Shown here: one piece after another, positions 41,276 to 50,410 of the stretch
How positions within the stretch are numbered: position 1 is the first letter of the stretch
Layout: each line of letters opens with the position of its first letter
Assembly: GCF_002150685.1 (NCBI RefSeq)
Contig: NZ_MSSW01000073.1
Coordinates: 1-52,272, forward strand
DNA length: 52,272 bases
From: Algoriphagus antarcticus
GTDB taxonomy: Bacteria; Bacteroidota; Bacteroidia; Cytophagales; Cyclobacteriaceae
Direction of reading: 5' to 3'
Program-made: the position numbers and the translations under genes
The notes under the pieces: model-generated
What the model saw: the letters and a program-made list of their open reading frames with translations, nothing else
Database searches by the model: none
Told to the model about the DNA's origin: nothing

Positions 41276-42445
41276 CTATGCTGTGACTTTTTTGAAAGCA
41301 TCTACAAAAATTTCCATTTCGTCCATAGTACCCATACTTACACGACACCAAGGTTTGTTATCAATATTGAATACACGAATACCAACTCCGCTGTCGTACA
41401 TGCCTTTCATAAATGGCTGACCTTCCATTCGGAGAGGGAAAATCATAAAGCTGGTTTCGGAAGGAATGATGTCATATCCAAGAGAAGCAACTTCACCTTT
41501 GGTATATTCTCTGCATTCGGTATTCATGCTTCTGCAATTGCTTAAGAAGCTTGGATCTTTCATACTTGCAATCGCACCATTTAATGAGGTAACACAAAGT
41601 CCCATGGTGCTTCTCACCTTAGAAGTGATGCTTTCGATACGCTCTGGAAGTGCCACTAAATATCCGATTCTGAGACCCGCCATTCCATGCACTTTGGAGA
41701 ACGTTCTGGCGATCATCACATCTTTTCCCTCTGCCACAAGTCCCACCATGGAGCTTTCTTCTGGTTTTTGGAGGAATTCCAAGTAGGCTTCATCTACGAA
41801 CACGGGTGTTTTCGCAGATACTTTTGAGCAGAATGCTCTTAATTTCGAAGCATCAGTTATAGACCCTGTAGGGTTATTAGGGTTACAGATGTAAACTAAG
41901 TTGGTTTCAGAATCTACAGCTGCTGCCATTCCGTCCAGGTCATGCTGAAAATCGCCAGTCAATAGTACGGGCTTCCACGTTGCTCCAAGCTTTTGAGCGG
42001 TGTTCATCAGAGACATGTAGGATGGATCTGCTGATACTACATTGCCGCCATTCATGAATTGGACGAAAGCTGTCTTCTCCAGAATATCCGATGATCCCGG
42101 CGACAGCATAATGTGATCAGGAGTCACACCTTCTTTCTCGGCGATCATGTCGATTAGCACTTTAGCTTCCCCATGGCCATATCGGTTTCCCAATGAAATT
42201 GAGTCCGAAATGGCTTTGATCACTTTTGGAGATGGACCGTAAGGATTCTCATTTGCATTTAATTTTGCGATAATACGGGCTTCATCGTATCGAAATGCAG
42301 GAATATGCTCATTTAGAATTGAGTCCGGCTGATAGACAGCTAGCGCCTTATTTTTTGGAAGGGCAAAAGCAGGAGCTACTGCCATAGTTCCCATGGCCAT
42401 AAGGCTGGATTTGATCCAATTTCGTCTGTTAATAGAGTGATTCAT
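41276..42445 (-). CDS. Tat-exported PLP-dependent aminotransferase, HisC-like
   Basis: The 389-residue enzyme is a fold-type I aminotransferase close to histidinol-phosphate aminotransferase: 'KLNANENPYGPSPKVIKAIS', 'MLSPGSSDILEKTAFVQF', 'LVYICNPNNPTGSITDASKL', 'VFVDEAYLEF', and the PLP lysine in 'ARTFSKVHGMAGLRIGY'. Unlike cytosolic HisC it begins with a twin-arginine signal (SINRRNWIKSSLMAMGTMAV), so it should be folded with its cofactor and exported to the periplasm. It is encoded between a small lipoprotein and an AEC permease downstream of susCD. A role in histidine synthesis is therefore unlikely; its amino donor and substrate are unknown. Confidence 0.88.
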   Translation of the reverse strand: MNHSINRRNWIKSSLMAMGTMAVAPAFALPKNKALAVYQPDSILNEHIPAFRYDEARIIAKLNANENPYGPSPKVIKAISDSISLGNRYGHGEAKVLIDMIAEKEGVTPDHIMLSPGSSDILEKTAFVQFMNGGNVVSADPSYMSLMNTAQKLGATWKPVLLTGDFQHDLDGMAAAVDSETNLVYICNPNNPTGSITDASKLRAFCSKVSAKTPVFVDEAYLEFLQKPEESSMVGLVAEGKDVMIARTFSKVHGMAGLRIGYLVALPERIESITSKVRSTMGLCVTSLNGAIASMKDPSFLSNCRSMNTECREYTKGEVASLGYDIIPSETSFMIFPLRMEGQPFMKGMYDSGVGIRVFNIDNKPWCRVSMGTMDEMEIFVDAFKKVTA

Positions 42446-42516
42446 AGCGATTTTAATAAGGTTGTAGAAAATTTTAGAAGAATAAATTTTTGATTTTTTA
42501 TAACTAGTGACTTGTG

Positions 42517-42960
42517 TTATTTAACTCTTACCGTGTGGTATTTTCGAAAGGAGACGTTTTTGTAAATCCCTGCGAATTCTAATCGAACTGAGCTTCCGGT
42601 TTTTGCTGATGCCAAACCCAGGTCAGCCCAAGAAATGACCAAGTCGGCACTACCGTCTGAACTGGTCACAAGATTTGCCACTTCATTTGTATTACTGATG
42701 AAGACAGCGATGTTGAGATTAGGGACTGGGATAGAGTCTATCCCTTTGGTGTAGTCTAGGATGTTGGTTTTGTCAAGTTCCAAGAATCTGGTTCCTACAG
42801 TCACTGGTGATTCAGCGCCGAAGGAAGTTCCGTTAAGCAAAACCAAAACTGGCGAAGCTACATTTGGAGTAGCCAAATCTTCTGCTTCCACACAGGATTG
42901 TGTGCAAGCAAGAGTGGTGAAGGCTGCCAGAACTAAATATATATTAAATGACTTTTTCAT
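42517..42960 (-). CDS. Small surface lipoprotein of the susCD operon
   Basis: From the ATG at 42960 the protein has 147 residues with a lipoprotein signal (MKKSFNIYLVLAAFTTLACT, lipobox TQSC). The mature part is beta-rich, has no cysteines after the lipidated one, and is not in a family I recognise. An upstream ATG at 43050 would bury the signal behind 30 residues. It lies between susD and the exported aminotransferase, so it may be an accessory binding protein similar in position to SusE/SusF. Confidence 0.75.
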   Translation of the reverse strand: MKKSFNIYLVLAAFTTLACTQSCVEAEDLATPNVASPVLVLLNGTSFGAESPVTVGTRFLELDKTNILDYTKGIDSIPVPNLNIAVFISNTNEVANLVTSSDGSADLVISWADLGLASAKTGSSVRLEFAGIYKNVSFRKYHTVRVK

Positions 42961-43086
42961 GTGTTTATAATTTTTTTTAGTGGTCACATGGAATCTTTTA
43001 TGATAGAAAGACATCCCTTTGTGCGAAGCTTTCGTCATGCTCGATTTCATATAGATTTCAGTTGAATGATTGGAGATGGATTTTGA

Positions 43087-44547
43087 TTATTCTACCCACC
43101 AAAGAGGAGTTCTCATATTGTCGGCGCCGCCGAGTTTACTTACACCTTCATCTAGATTTGCTTTGTTAAGAGAATATTCTGAAGTAGGATATTCTAATCT
43201 AGTTGGAAGGATTCCGTCGTTAGAGAACACTGCACTTGGGTTAGGTGCTGGCATCACGGGATAACCTGTTCTTCGGTATTCATTCCATGCTTCTACACCT
43301 TGTCCGAAAAGAGCAATCCATTTCTGAGTCATGATGCTTTCCTTAGTGACTCCACCTATTCGGCTCAAATAATCACTTGGCATGGTAAGGCCTTGCTGTT
43401 TGAAAGAAGCTTTGATGGCGCTCTCAAGTAATTCAGATGCATCCCCGGTAATATCTCCGTCTAATGCTGCCTCGGCCTTGATGAATTCCACTTCCGCATA
43501 TGTCATCAAAACACTTGGTGCAGTTGGATCTAGATACTTGAGACCAATTCTAGAAGCATTGTAATTGCCAGCTGCTGCATCCGTAAGTCCATTTGGCAAG
43601 CCTGCATAGCTCCCGTCTTCTAATGGCTGGGCATATACTGTGATTCTTTCATCATCCAGTGCAAGCAGTTTTTCGATTAGTGTGGTGCTAATATTCCAAT
43701 CTGACCGAGTAGAAAAGACATCAAACATCTTATTTCTACTGCCAATCACATCAAAATGTATTAACTCAGCAGCTTGATCGTTACTTTGTATTATCGGATA
43801 CTTAGCTGGATCTGAGAGTATTTGACTCATTATTGCGCGGGATTCTGTTGGCTTTTTGGCAGCTTGTCTATTTGCGATTCTCAAGGCAAGTGAATTTGCA
43901 AATCGCTTCCACTTCATAATATCGCCGTTGAATAGAATGTCTCCGACTACAGCTGGTCCAGAGGTAGAGAGGTGATCGTTAGCTTCCATCAGATCAGCTA
44001 GAATTCCCGCATAAACCTCCTCCATTGAATCATATTTAGGAGAGTTTATAGCATCTTTCGCAGTGCCCTTTAGTGCTTCAGAGTAAGGAATAGGCCCGAA
44101 TACGTCGGTGAGGTAAGCATAGGAAAATGATTGCATTACAAGGGCGATACCTACATAATTGGCATTTTCATAAGTCTCACCTGGGCCAGACAAGGATTTA
44201 ACTTTTTCGAAATTGATAAGAGATTCTCTATAAAGGTTGTTCCATGTGCCCGAAGAGATGGTGAGAGGTATCTCGTAACTGTCGCCTTCAGCATTGATGT
44301 ATATGTTTCTAGATAGATGCTGAATCCAGCACATGGCAGCATCGATATTGAGTCTTTCGTATCTTGTGCTATGTCCCCAGTATCTATCCGCTACTACTTG
44401 AATTGCATTTGGTAAAAGCAAGGATGGAGAGATAGCGACTGGGTTGTTTGGATCTGTATTGATTTCTTCAAAATCCTTGGTACAGGAAGTCATTGTACCA
44501 AACGTCAGCAGAAGTATTGCGATGGTGGATATGTATAGTCTTTGCAT
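43087..44547 (-). CDS. SusD/RagB-family nutrient-binding lipoprotein
   Basis: This 486-residue outer-membrane lipoprotein has a signal peptide with lipobox (TMTSC, Cys22) followed by 'FEEINTDPNNPVAISPSLLL', typical of the SusD-like group with this start. TPR-like helices and 'SPKYDSMEEVYAGILADLME', 'WKRFANSLALRIANRQA' and 'QKWIALFGQGVEAWNEYRRT' fit the family. SusD forms the lid over the SusC channel and captures the ligand. It lies 29 bp after susC. This SusD subgroup often serves peptides or other non-glycan ligands; the ligand is inferred only from neighbours. Confidence 0.92.
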   Translation of the reverse strand: MQRLYISTIAILLLTFGTMTSCTKDFEEINTDPNNPVAISPSLLLPNAIQVVADRYWGHSTRYERLNIDAAMCWIQHLSRNIYINAEGDSYEIPLTISSGTWNNLYRESLINFEKVKSLSGPGETYENANYVGIALVMQSFSYAYLTDVFGPIPYSEALKGTAKDAINSPKYDSMEEVYAGILADLMEANDHLSTSGPAVVGDILFNGDIMKWKRFANSLALRIANRQAAKKPTESRAIMSQILSDPAKYPIIQSNDQAAELIHFDVIGSRNKMFDVFSTRSDWNISTTLIEKLLALDDERITVYAQPLEDGSYAGLPNGLTDAAAGNYNASRIGLKYLDPTAPSVLMTYAEVEFIKAEAALDGDITGDASELLESAIKASFKQQGLTMPSDYLSRIGGVTKESIMTQKWIALFGQGVEAWNEYRRTGYPVMPAPNPSAVFSNDGILPTRLEYPTSEYSLNKANLDEGVSKLGGADNMRTPLWWVE

Positions 44548-44576
44548 GATAAGTTCTTAATAGGTAGAAGATTAGA

Positions 44577-47500
44577 TCAGAATGTTACGTTAAGATTGAA
44601 TCCCAGATTACGTGTGGTGGGCATTTGACCGTAGGCAAATCCTTGTCCGTTGCCCCCCTTCATATCCACTTCTGGATCCATGTGAGGGTGGTTTTTGAAA
44701 AGAATAGCCAGGTTACGTCCCACGAAAGAGAGCTTCATGCTTTGGATGAACTTATTGCCTAAGAAGCTTTTTGGAAAGACGTAGCCCAAGGACAGTTCGC
44801 GAAACTTCACAAATGAGCCATCAAAAATCCCGGATTCATGATAGGTACGAGGGTTCTGTGAATTCCAGAATGTAGTAGCATTTGCGATCACATCGTTTGG
44901 AACATAGACTGGTTCTTCTGAGGTGCCTACATTCATTACCCCTTGGCCTATTACTCCTTCTTCGCGCCCTATTGATGTCTCGGCATATTGTCCGGTTTTT
45001 CTGGCAAGGCCAGTTCCCACGTCGAATATGTCGCCACCCATTTTCACATCTATCAGCGTATTGAGCTCAAAACCTTTGTAAGCAAATGAGTTGGTCCAGC
45101 CGCCGATCCAGTCCGGCTGAATATTACCTAAGGTATAAGTGCCTTCTTCCAATACAGGAAGACCATTGTTGTAGACAAGTTCTCCTTCTGGACTTCGCAG
45201 GTATCTTCTTCCGTACAGCGAGCCATATGGCTGACCCACTCTCGCTTCAGATGTCAGGGAGTTTTGAGTACCCAAAATGTAGTTCTCCAAGCCTTCAGCT
45301 AGTTCTACTACCTTGTTTCGGTTTCTTGCAAAATTCAATGCAGTGTACCAGCTGAATCCTGACGCTGTATTAATGGGAGTGGCATTAATTGTTAGCTCAA
45401 TTCCCTGATTAGTGATTTCTCCTGCATTAAGGATTTGACTGCTATATCCTGATGCTGTAGAAATAGATACTGCAAGGATTTGGTTTACAGTGGATTGGTG
45501 ATAATATGTGAAGTCGATTCCTACTCGACCTTCAAAAAACCTCAAATCCAAACCAACTTCTTTACCCGTAGTGATTTCCGGCTTTAGTGTTCTATTAGCG
45601 ATCTCATTCGATTCTGCGTAGGTAGGTGTGGTTCCCGCCCAAAGTCCTTCGGAGGAATAAACTTGGTTTAGCAGATATGGATCTGCATCGTTACCCACTT
45701 GTGCGATACTACCTCTGATTTTGGCAAATGAAAGGAAGCCGGACTGTACATCGAAAATATCAGTCAGCACAGCACTCATAGCTACCGATGGGTAGAAGAA
45801 TGAGTTGTTCGTAGTAGGTAGTGTACTTGACCAATCGTTTCTTCCAGTCACATCCAGAAACAAATAGTTGTTGAATCCGAATTGTGCGGAGCCAAAAACA
45901 CTGTTCACCACTTGCTTTCTAATCGTGCTTGACGGAGTCACTGGGCTAGCATAGTTGCCTAAGTTGTATAGTCCATCAATAGTAAGCTGACCTACGTTTA
46001 CTGCCGTGCTTTTATAGTTGTTGACTCTGTTGTTTGCTCCGGCTTGGATTTTCAAAGAAAGTTTTTGGGTCAGATCTTTGTCATAAGTCAGGATTACGTC
46101 ACTATTTGTTTCCTGACTGTTTAGAACTGATTCTGAGTATGACCCAAATCTTTTGACATTGTTTTTGAAGCTTTCTGCGCTGTTGATGTTTATCCTTGTG
46201 TCACTCCAGTAGTCAGTGCCTGATCGAGCCATGATGCTGAAGTTCTCAGAGATATCGTAGTTGAGCGCGATACTTCCAACCAAGCGGTCTTTTTCATTTG
46301 AATTGGGCAAATACTTTTGGTTGAAAAATGGATTGGAAAAGTATTCATGCTGCCAGTTCGCATAGGGATAATCATCGCCTGGTCTGAATGTCGCTCTTTG
46401 GATGTCATAGTAATCCTCCCAGTTTTTGAGCTTGGTATAATCTGTATGTCTGTGAGCCCAAATAAAATCTTGGCTGCCTGTAAAGCCTCTATTGTCCGAG
46501 CCCGATTTGACATATTCGGCATTCACGCTCATTTGAAGATTTGGAATGAATTTGTAGGAAGTATTTAGCTTGAAGTTATTTCGATAATAATCGTTGTCGG
46601 CCATGATACTAGTCTGGTCCAATCTGCCGATAGCTAGTCGGAAGCTGCCTTGCTCATTTCCTCCGGAAAGTGCGACGGTATTTGAAAAGCTTTGACCTGT
46701 TTCCCAAAAATCATCGTAGTTATTCGGCTGAGGAAAAAGTGCAACTTTCTCTGGAGCCGAATACCAAAGTGGCACCATTCTGCCATCCATTGGCGCTCCC
46801 CAGCTTTCATCCACACCGGCAGTACCTCGGATGCCGTCTGCATCAAACCCATTTCTTCCGTTCACATACCAGGTTCTGTAGCCAGCACCGCCGCCATATA
46901 TATTTTGGAAATCCGGTTTCACCAGTGGATTGTCAAAAGTCATGTTGCTGTTGAATTCGATGCCTAATCCTTTTGTCCCAGATCCATTTTTGGTGGTAAC
47001 CATAATGACTCCGTTTGCTGCACGCGAGCCATATAGTGCTGCCGCTGTAGCACCTTTCAGGATGGTCATTTCCTTGATGTTGTCCGGACTGATTTCAGAA
47101 AGCCCATTACCATATTGTCTGCTGGATGTTTGCTCCAATGGAACTCCATCCACCACAACTAATGGCTCGTTGTTTCCTGCTACTGAAGATGATCCCCGGA
47201 TTATGATGTGTGCACCACTGCCCGGCATGGAGTTTCCGGTTACTTGGACACCTGCTACTCGTCCAGAAAGGCTGTTTGCTACGTTTGTTGGGCGAGATTC
47301 TGTTAGCGCGTCTCCATCTACACTTTGTGTGGAATAGCCCAGCGCTTTTTTATCCCGTTCAAGGCCAAATGCAGTTACCACCACTTCATTCAAAGCCATA
47401 TCTGATGAGGCTAATTCGATCGTGAACATGGAAGTAGATCCAACTTTGATTTCCTGAGTAGAGAACCCGATAAAGGAGACCACTAGGATTGCTTCAGAAC

Positions 47501-48050
47501 TGTTGTCCTCTAAGGTCAGCGAGAATTTCCCGTCAATGTCGGTCACTGCTCCATTCATTGTTCCTTTAATGAGGATACTTGCTCCGGGTATTGGAATTTG
47601 CTCCTCATCGAGAACTACTCCATTGATAGTTCGCTCTATTTTAAGAGCAGTTGGAGTCGATATTTGATAGGAAAAATTAGAGGCTGCGGAAGCTGTTGCC
47701 GGACTGGGTTCCGATAGTTCAAGCATGTAAAAGCTGCCTGCTCCTTTTTTATATTCAATCCGACTTCCTTTTAAAATTCGTTGTAGATTCTCCTCTGCAG
47801 TAAGTTTGGAATTGATAGCTGCTGGAATTTTAGTATCAGAGTCTATCAAAGTGGAAGGGTATGCAATGGATATAGCATATAAATCTTCCAGCGCTTTTAG
47901 AGTTGACTCTAGATTTTTCTTATCCAACTTCTGATCAGAAGCTGGGCCTTTGGCAAATTGTGTGAGATTCTGGCCTTGTGCGGAAGGTGGGAGTGCAAGC
48001 ACTCCAATCACGCCGACAACCAATAGATAACGGGTAAATTTGATGAGCAT
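44577..48050 (-). CDS. SusC/RagA-family TonB-dependent transporter with STN domain
   Basis: The 1157-residue protein starts with a signal peptide (cleavage after SAQG). An STN signalling domain follows (about 30-110, 'AINSKLTAEENLQRILKGSR'), then a CarboxypepD-reg domain ('TINGVVLDEEQIPIPGASIL', 'AVTDIDGKFSL'), a plug ('PTNVANSLSGRVAGVQVTGN', 'VVDGVPLEQ', 'ILKGATAAALYGSRAANGVI') and a 22-strand barrel ending in 'GFNLNVTF'. An STN domain lets the receptor talk to an anti-sigma factor; FecR and an ECF sigma gene lie just upstream. It imports a large ligand together with SusD. The operon continues with a lipoprotein, an exported aminotransferase and a permease. Confidence 0.95.
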   Translation of the reverse strand: MLIKFTRYLLVVGVIGVLALPPSAQGQNLTQFAKGPASDQKLDKKNLESTLKALEDLYAISIAYPSTLIDSDTKIPAAINSKLTAEENLQRILKGSRIEYKKGAGSFYMLELSEPSPATASAASNFSYQISTPTALKIERTINGVVLDEEQIPIPGASILIKGTMNGAVTDIDGKFSLTLEDNSSEAILVVSFIGFSTQEIKVGSTSMFTIELASSDMALNEVVVTAFGLERDKKALGYSTQSVDGDALTESRPTNVANSLSGRVAGVQVTGNSMPGSGAHIIIRGSSSVAGNNEPLVVVDGVPLEQTSSRQYGNGLSEISPDNIKEMTILKGATAAALYGSRAANGVIMVTTKNGSGTKGLGIEFNSNMTFDNPLVKPDFQNIYGGGAGYRTWYVNGRNGFDADGIRGTAGVDESWGAPMDGRMVPLWYSAPEKVALFPQPNNYDDFWETGQSFSNTVALSGGNEQGSFRLAIGRLDQTSIMADNDYYRNNFKLNTSYKFIPNLQMSVNAEYVKSGSDNRGFTGSQDFIWAHRHTDYTKLKNWEDYYDIQRATFRPGDDYPYANWQHEYFSNPFFNQKYLPNSNEKDRLVGSIALNYDISENFSIMARSGTDYWSDTRININSAESFKNNVKRFGSYSESVLNSQETNSDVILTYDKDLTQKLSLKIQAGANNRVNNYKSTAVNVGQLTIDGLYNLGNYASPVTPSSTIRKQVVNSVFGSAQFGFNNYLFLDVTGRNDWSSTLPTTNNSFFYPSVAMSAVLTDIFDVQSGFLSFAKIRGSIAQVGNDADPYLLNQVYSSEGLWAGTTPTYAESNEIANRTLKPEITTGKEVGLDLRFFEGRVGIDFTYYHQSTVNQILAVSISTASGYSSQILNAGEITNQGIELTINATPINTASGFSWYTALNFARNRNKVVELAEGLENYILGTQNSLTSEARVGQPYGSLYGRRYLRSPEGELVYNNGLPVLEEGTYTLGNIQPDWIGGWTNSFAYKGFELNTLIDVKMGGDIFDVGTGLARKTGQYAETSIGREEGVIGQGVMNVGTSEEPVYVPNDVIANATTFWNSQNPRTYHESGIFDGSFVKFRELSLGYVFPKSFLGNKFIQSMKLSFVGRNLAILFKNHPHMDPEVDMKGGNGQGFAYGQMPTTRNLGFNLNVTF

Positions 48051-48254
48051 AGATTAACAGGTTAGTGGTTAGAATGATAACTCGCGTTTATTTTGGGCCA
48101 ATTGCTAATCATTCATTGATCAGGATAGGGTAGATATCCAGACCTCACTAGTGTAATTTTTCAGCTGCTGGTCTTCTCCAGCGCTTTTTGCTCGAACTCG
48201 GTTTGCTTTTATTGAAGTTGTAGCTTGCGATCCGGCCGAAAGGCAAGCGGTAAT

Positions 48255-49181
48255 CTATTTTACTCTTATGGAATTTTGATTGAAATCTATCTTTGTAGCG
48301 AACAGAGCTTCGATATTTGCGATCACTTCATTTGGATTGTCGGTTAGAGGTAAGCTTCCCGAGATAAGTTGAGAAGTTGGTGGTGTTTTTTGATCCAATA
48401 ATTCTAAATCATACAGTTCCGTCACTATGCTTAGCACTTCTTCAAGGCTTTCGTTTTGCATCCGAAGTTTTCTGTCTTGCCAAGCAAGTAGTCTTTGTGG
48501 TTCATCTATAGTTTTGGATTCTATTCGATGATTTTCTACGTTCAGTTTTATTGTTTCTCCCGGTACTACCATTCGATTTGAATTGCCTCCTTCACTTTGA
48601 TAGCCTAATTTGACGCTACCTTCTATTAAGGTAAGTTTGTAGACTGGAGGCTGGTGTTTGAAATTGAATTCAGTTCCAAGGACTTCTACTTCCATCACTT
48701 CTCCCTCGTTAATCACAAATCGCTTCGACTCTGCGTCCTTGGCAATATCGAAATATGCCTCTCCGTTCAATTCTACTTTTCTCTCAAAGCCCGACACCCA
48801 TGTATAGGAATAAGTCAATATGGAATTGGAATTCAGTAAGGCTTTAGAGCCATCAGGCAGTTCTATTTTTAAAGTTTCATTTGCTCCAGTTTGATATTTT
48901 TGTTCTTTTAATTTTAGTGATTGCCAAATACCTATGTGTAAAGAAAGAATTAGGAGTACAGAGGCAGCTATTTTAGTATGGTGGAGAATTCTCGTTTTGT
49001 TTTTTGCCTTTTCCTCATGTCTTCTGATTCCTGTCATTATTTCTCCGAATATTTTCTTTTTCAGAGCTAACTGATCTTCCTTCTCCATTTGATCCACAAA
49101 GTCGGATTCGAGGGATTCTGTAAACCCTGAAGAGGACTCTGTAATCTCGTTTTGAAATAAATTGGAATTGTCTACAGTCAT
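48255..49181 (-). CDS. FecR-family anti-sigma factor
   Basis: The 308-residue protein has a cytosolic N-terminal part, one membrane helix at about residues 66-88 ('HTKIAASVLLILSLHIGIWQ') and a periplasmic FecR domain ('ETLKIELPDGSKALLNSNSI', 'VELNGEAYFDIAKDAESKRF', 'VEVLGTEFNF'). The C-terminal STN-like DUF4974 domain includes 'IESKTIDEPQRLLAWQDRKL' and 'PLTDNPNEVIANIEALF'. It receives the signal from the SusC STN domain and controls the neighbouring sigma factor. It lies between the sigma gene and susC, all on the same strand. Confidence 0.93.
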   Translation of the reverse strand: MTVDNSNLFQNEITESSSGFTESLESDFVDQMEKEDQLALKKKIFGEIMTGIRRHEEKAKNKTRILHHTKIAASVLLILSLHIGIWQSLKLKEQKYQTGANETLKIELPDGSKALLNSNSILTYSYTWVSGFERKVELNGEAYFDIAKDAESKRFVINEGEVMEVEVLGTEFNFKHQPPVYKLTLIEGSVKLGYQSEGGNSNRMVVPGETIKLNVENHRIESKTIDEPQRLLAWQDRKLRMQNESLEEVLSIVTELYDLELLDQKTPPTSQLISGSLPLTDNPNEVIANIEALFATKIDFNQNSIRVK

Positions 49182-49381
49182 AACTTTTCTGTTATACTGT
49201 ATATGTCAATTCAAACAGAATTATCCTCCATTGCAAACTGAAAAAATACCAACTTTTTTAATTTTATCATTTTTTTATCTAAAAATGGCAGTTTTAAGAC
49301 CCTATTGTTTAGAGTATCGCGGAAAAATTAATTTGTGAATATTGATTAAAAAAATCTGATCTAGGAAACTGGGATAGGGAA

Positions 49382-50002
49382 TCAATTGAAATAGGATGAT
49401 GTGCCGAGTATTTCAAACACGGGATCCGAACTTAAGTAGGTGAGTGTTGAAAGAGTAAGTTCTCTAAGGCTGATTCGGATGTCTTTTAACGCTCGCATCA
49501 GATGTTTTTCAACAGTGCTTACAGAGATTTCCAGATTTTGGGCGATTTCTATATAGCTCAGACCTTTGTTGAAGCGGAGTTGGTAGACTTTTTTGCGCTG
49601 TGCGGGAAATTCCTGAACTACTTTTTTGATATTTGATTTCAAGTCGTTATAGAGAACTTTTTCGTCAGTTGAAGAGCTATTTTGCTCGCCTTTGGTTTTT
49701 TCCTGCGCTGAATATTTGTCACGAATGCTCTGCGATTTGTATTGGTTGATGATTCTATAATTCACTGAGGTGAATAAATAGGAGGAGAGTGAGGTGTGAA
49801 TTTCGAGTTTCGCTCGCCTCGTCCAAAAATCAATAAACACTTCTTGAACAATCCCTTCTACGATCTCTTTTTTACCAAGCTTTTTATATCCGAAATTGAA
49901 TAAGCGCTTCCAGAAAAGTTCGTACACTTCAATAAATGCTGATTCATCATCATTTTTGATTCTCTCGATGATTTCCAGTTCGTTTAATACTTTTTCGGGC
50001 AT
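49382..50002 (-). CDS. ECF sigma-70 factor (FecI-like)
   Basis: The 206-residue protein has sigma region 2 ('AFIEVYELFWKRLFNFGYKK', 'EGIVQEVFIDFWTRRAKL') and region 4 ('QRKKVYQLRFNKGLSYIEIA', 'ISVSTVEKHLMRALKDIRIS'). This is the usual composition of Bacteroidota ECF sigma factors paired with FecR and SusC. It should direct RNA polymerase to the susC promoter when the ligand is sensed. The N- and C-terminal lengths are normal. Confidence 0.93.
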   Translation of the reverse strand: MPEKVLNELEIIERIKNDDESAFIEVYELFWKRLFNFGYKKLGKKEIVEGIVQEVFIDFWTRRAKLEIHTSLSSYLFTSVNYRIINQYKSQSIRDKYSAQEKTKGEQNSSSTDEKVLYNDLKSNIKKVVQEFPAQRKKVYQLRFNKGLSYIEIAQNLEISVSTVEKHLMRALKDIRISLRELTLSTLTYLSSDPVFEILGTSSYFN

Positions 50003-50410
50003 CTGCTTTTACTTAATAGTTGGCTTTCGATTTTGCTTAATCAGTAAAAGTGGGTTTAAAATTTTCAATAAAATCGAATATTTTCTGTTAAAATATCAAA
50101 TAGTGGGTTTAAATAAAATACAATGACAGAATAATTATTATTAAAATAAATTTTTAGGGTAAAAAATCGATTGCATGACCGTTGTTTGATATGAGAATTT
50201 TCAAATAGTTGAAAATCAGTTATTAATGCGTCGTTCAATTGCGTTTTCTCTAAAAGGCAATTTTTTTGAATTTCGTTTTTGTGTCAAATAGTCTGAATAA
50301 ATTTTCCGCTTATATTTTTCAGTTCTTTCTTAGATTAAATCTAAATAATAAAATACTTCCTTACTTTTGCCTTCCGTATACGTCTCCATTTACCTTAAAC
50401 TGATCATGTT
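50003..50410. other. Divergent intergenic region with a palindrome and a promoter box
   Basis: No gene is present. TTAGATTAAATCTAA (50330-50344) is a 7-bp inverted repeat around one central base. A -7 match TACTTTTG lies at 50362-50369, 42 bp before the PepSY gene start at 50411. The palindrome's position near the -33 region suggests a repressor operator; its look is reminiscent of iron-responsive DtxR/Fur-type boxes. The rest is AT-rich and unremarkable. Confidence 0.45.

Noticed and set aside
41276..42445. Housekeeping hisC for histidine synthesis
   Set aside because: The twin-arginine signal and the susCD/permease context do not fit a cytosolic biosynthetic enzyme, and no other his gene is nearby.
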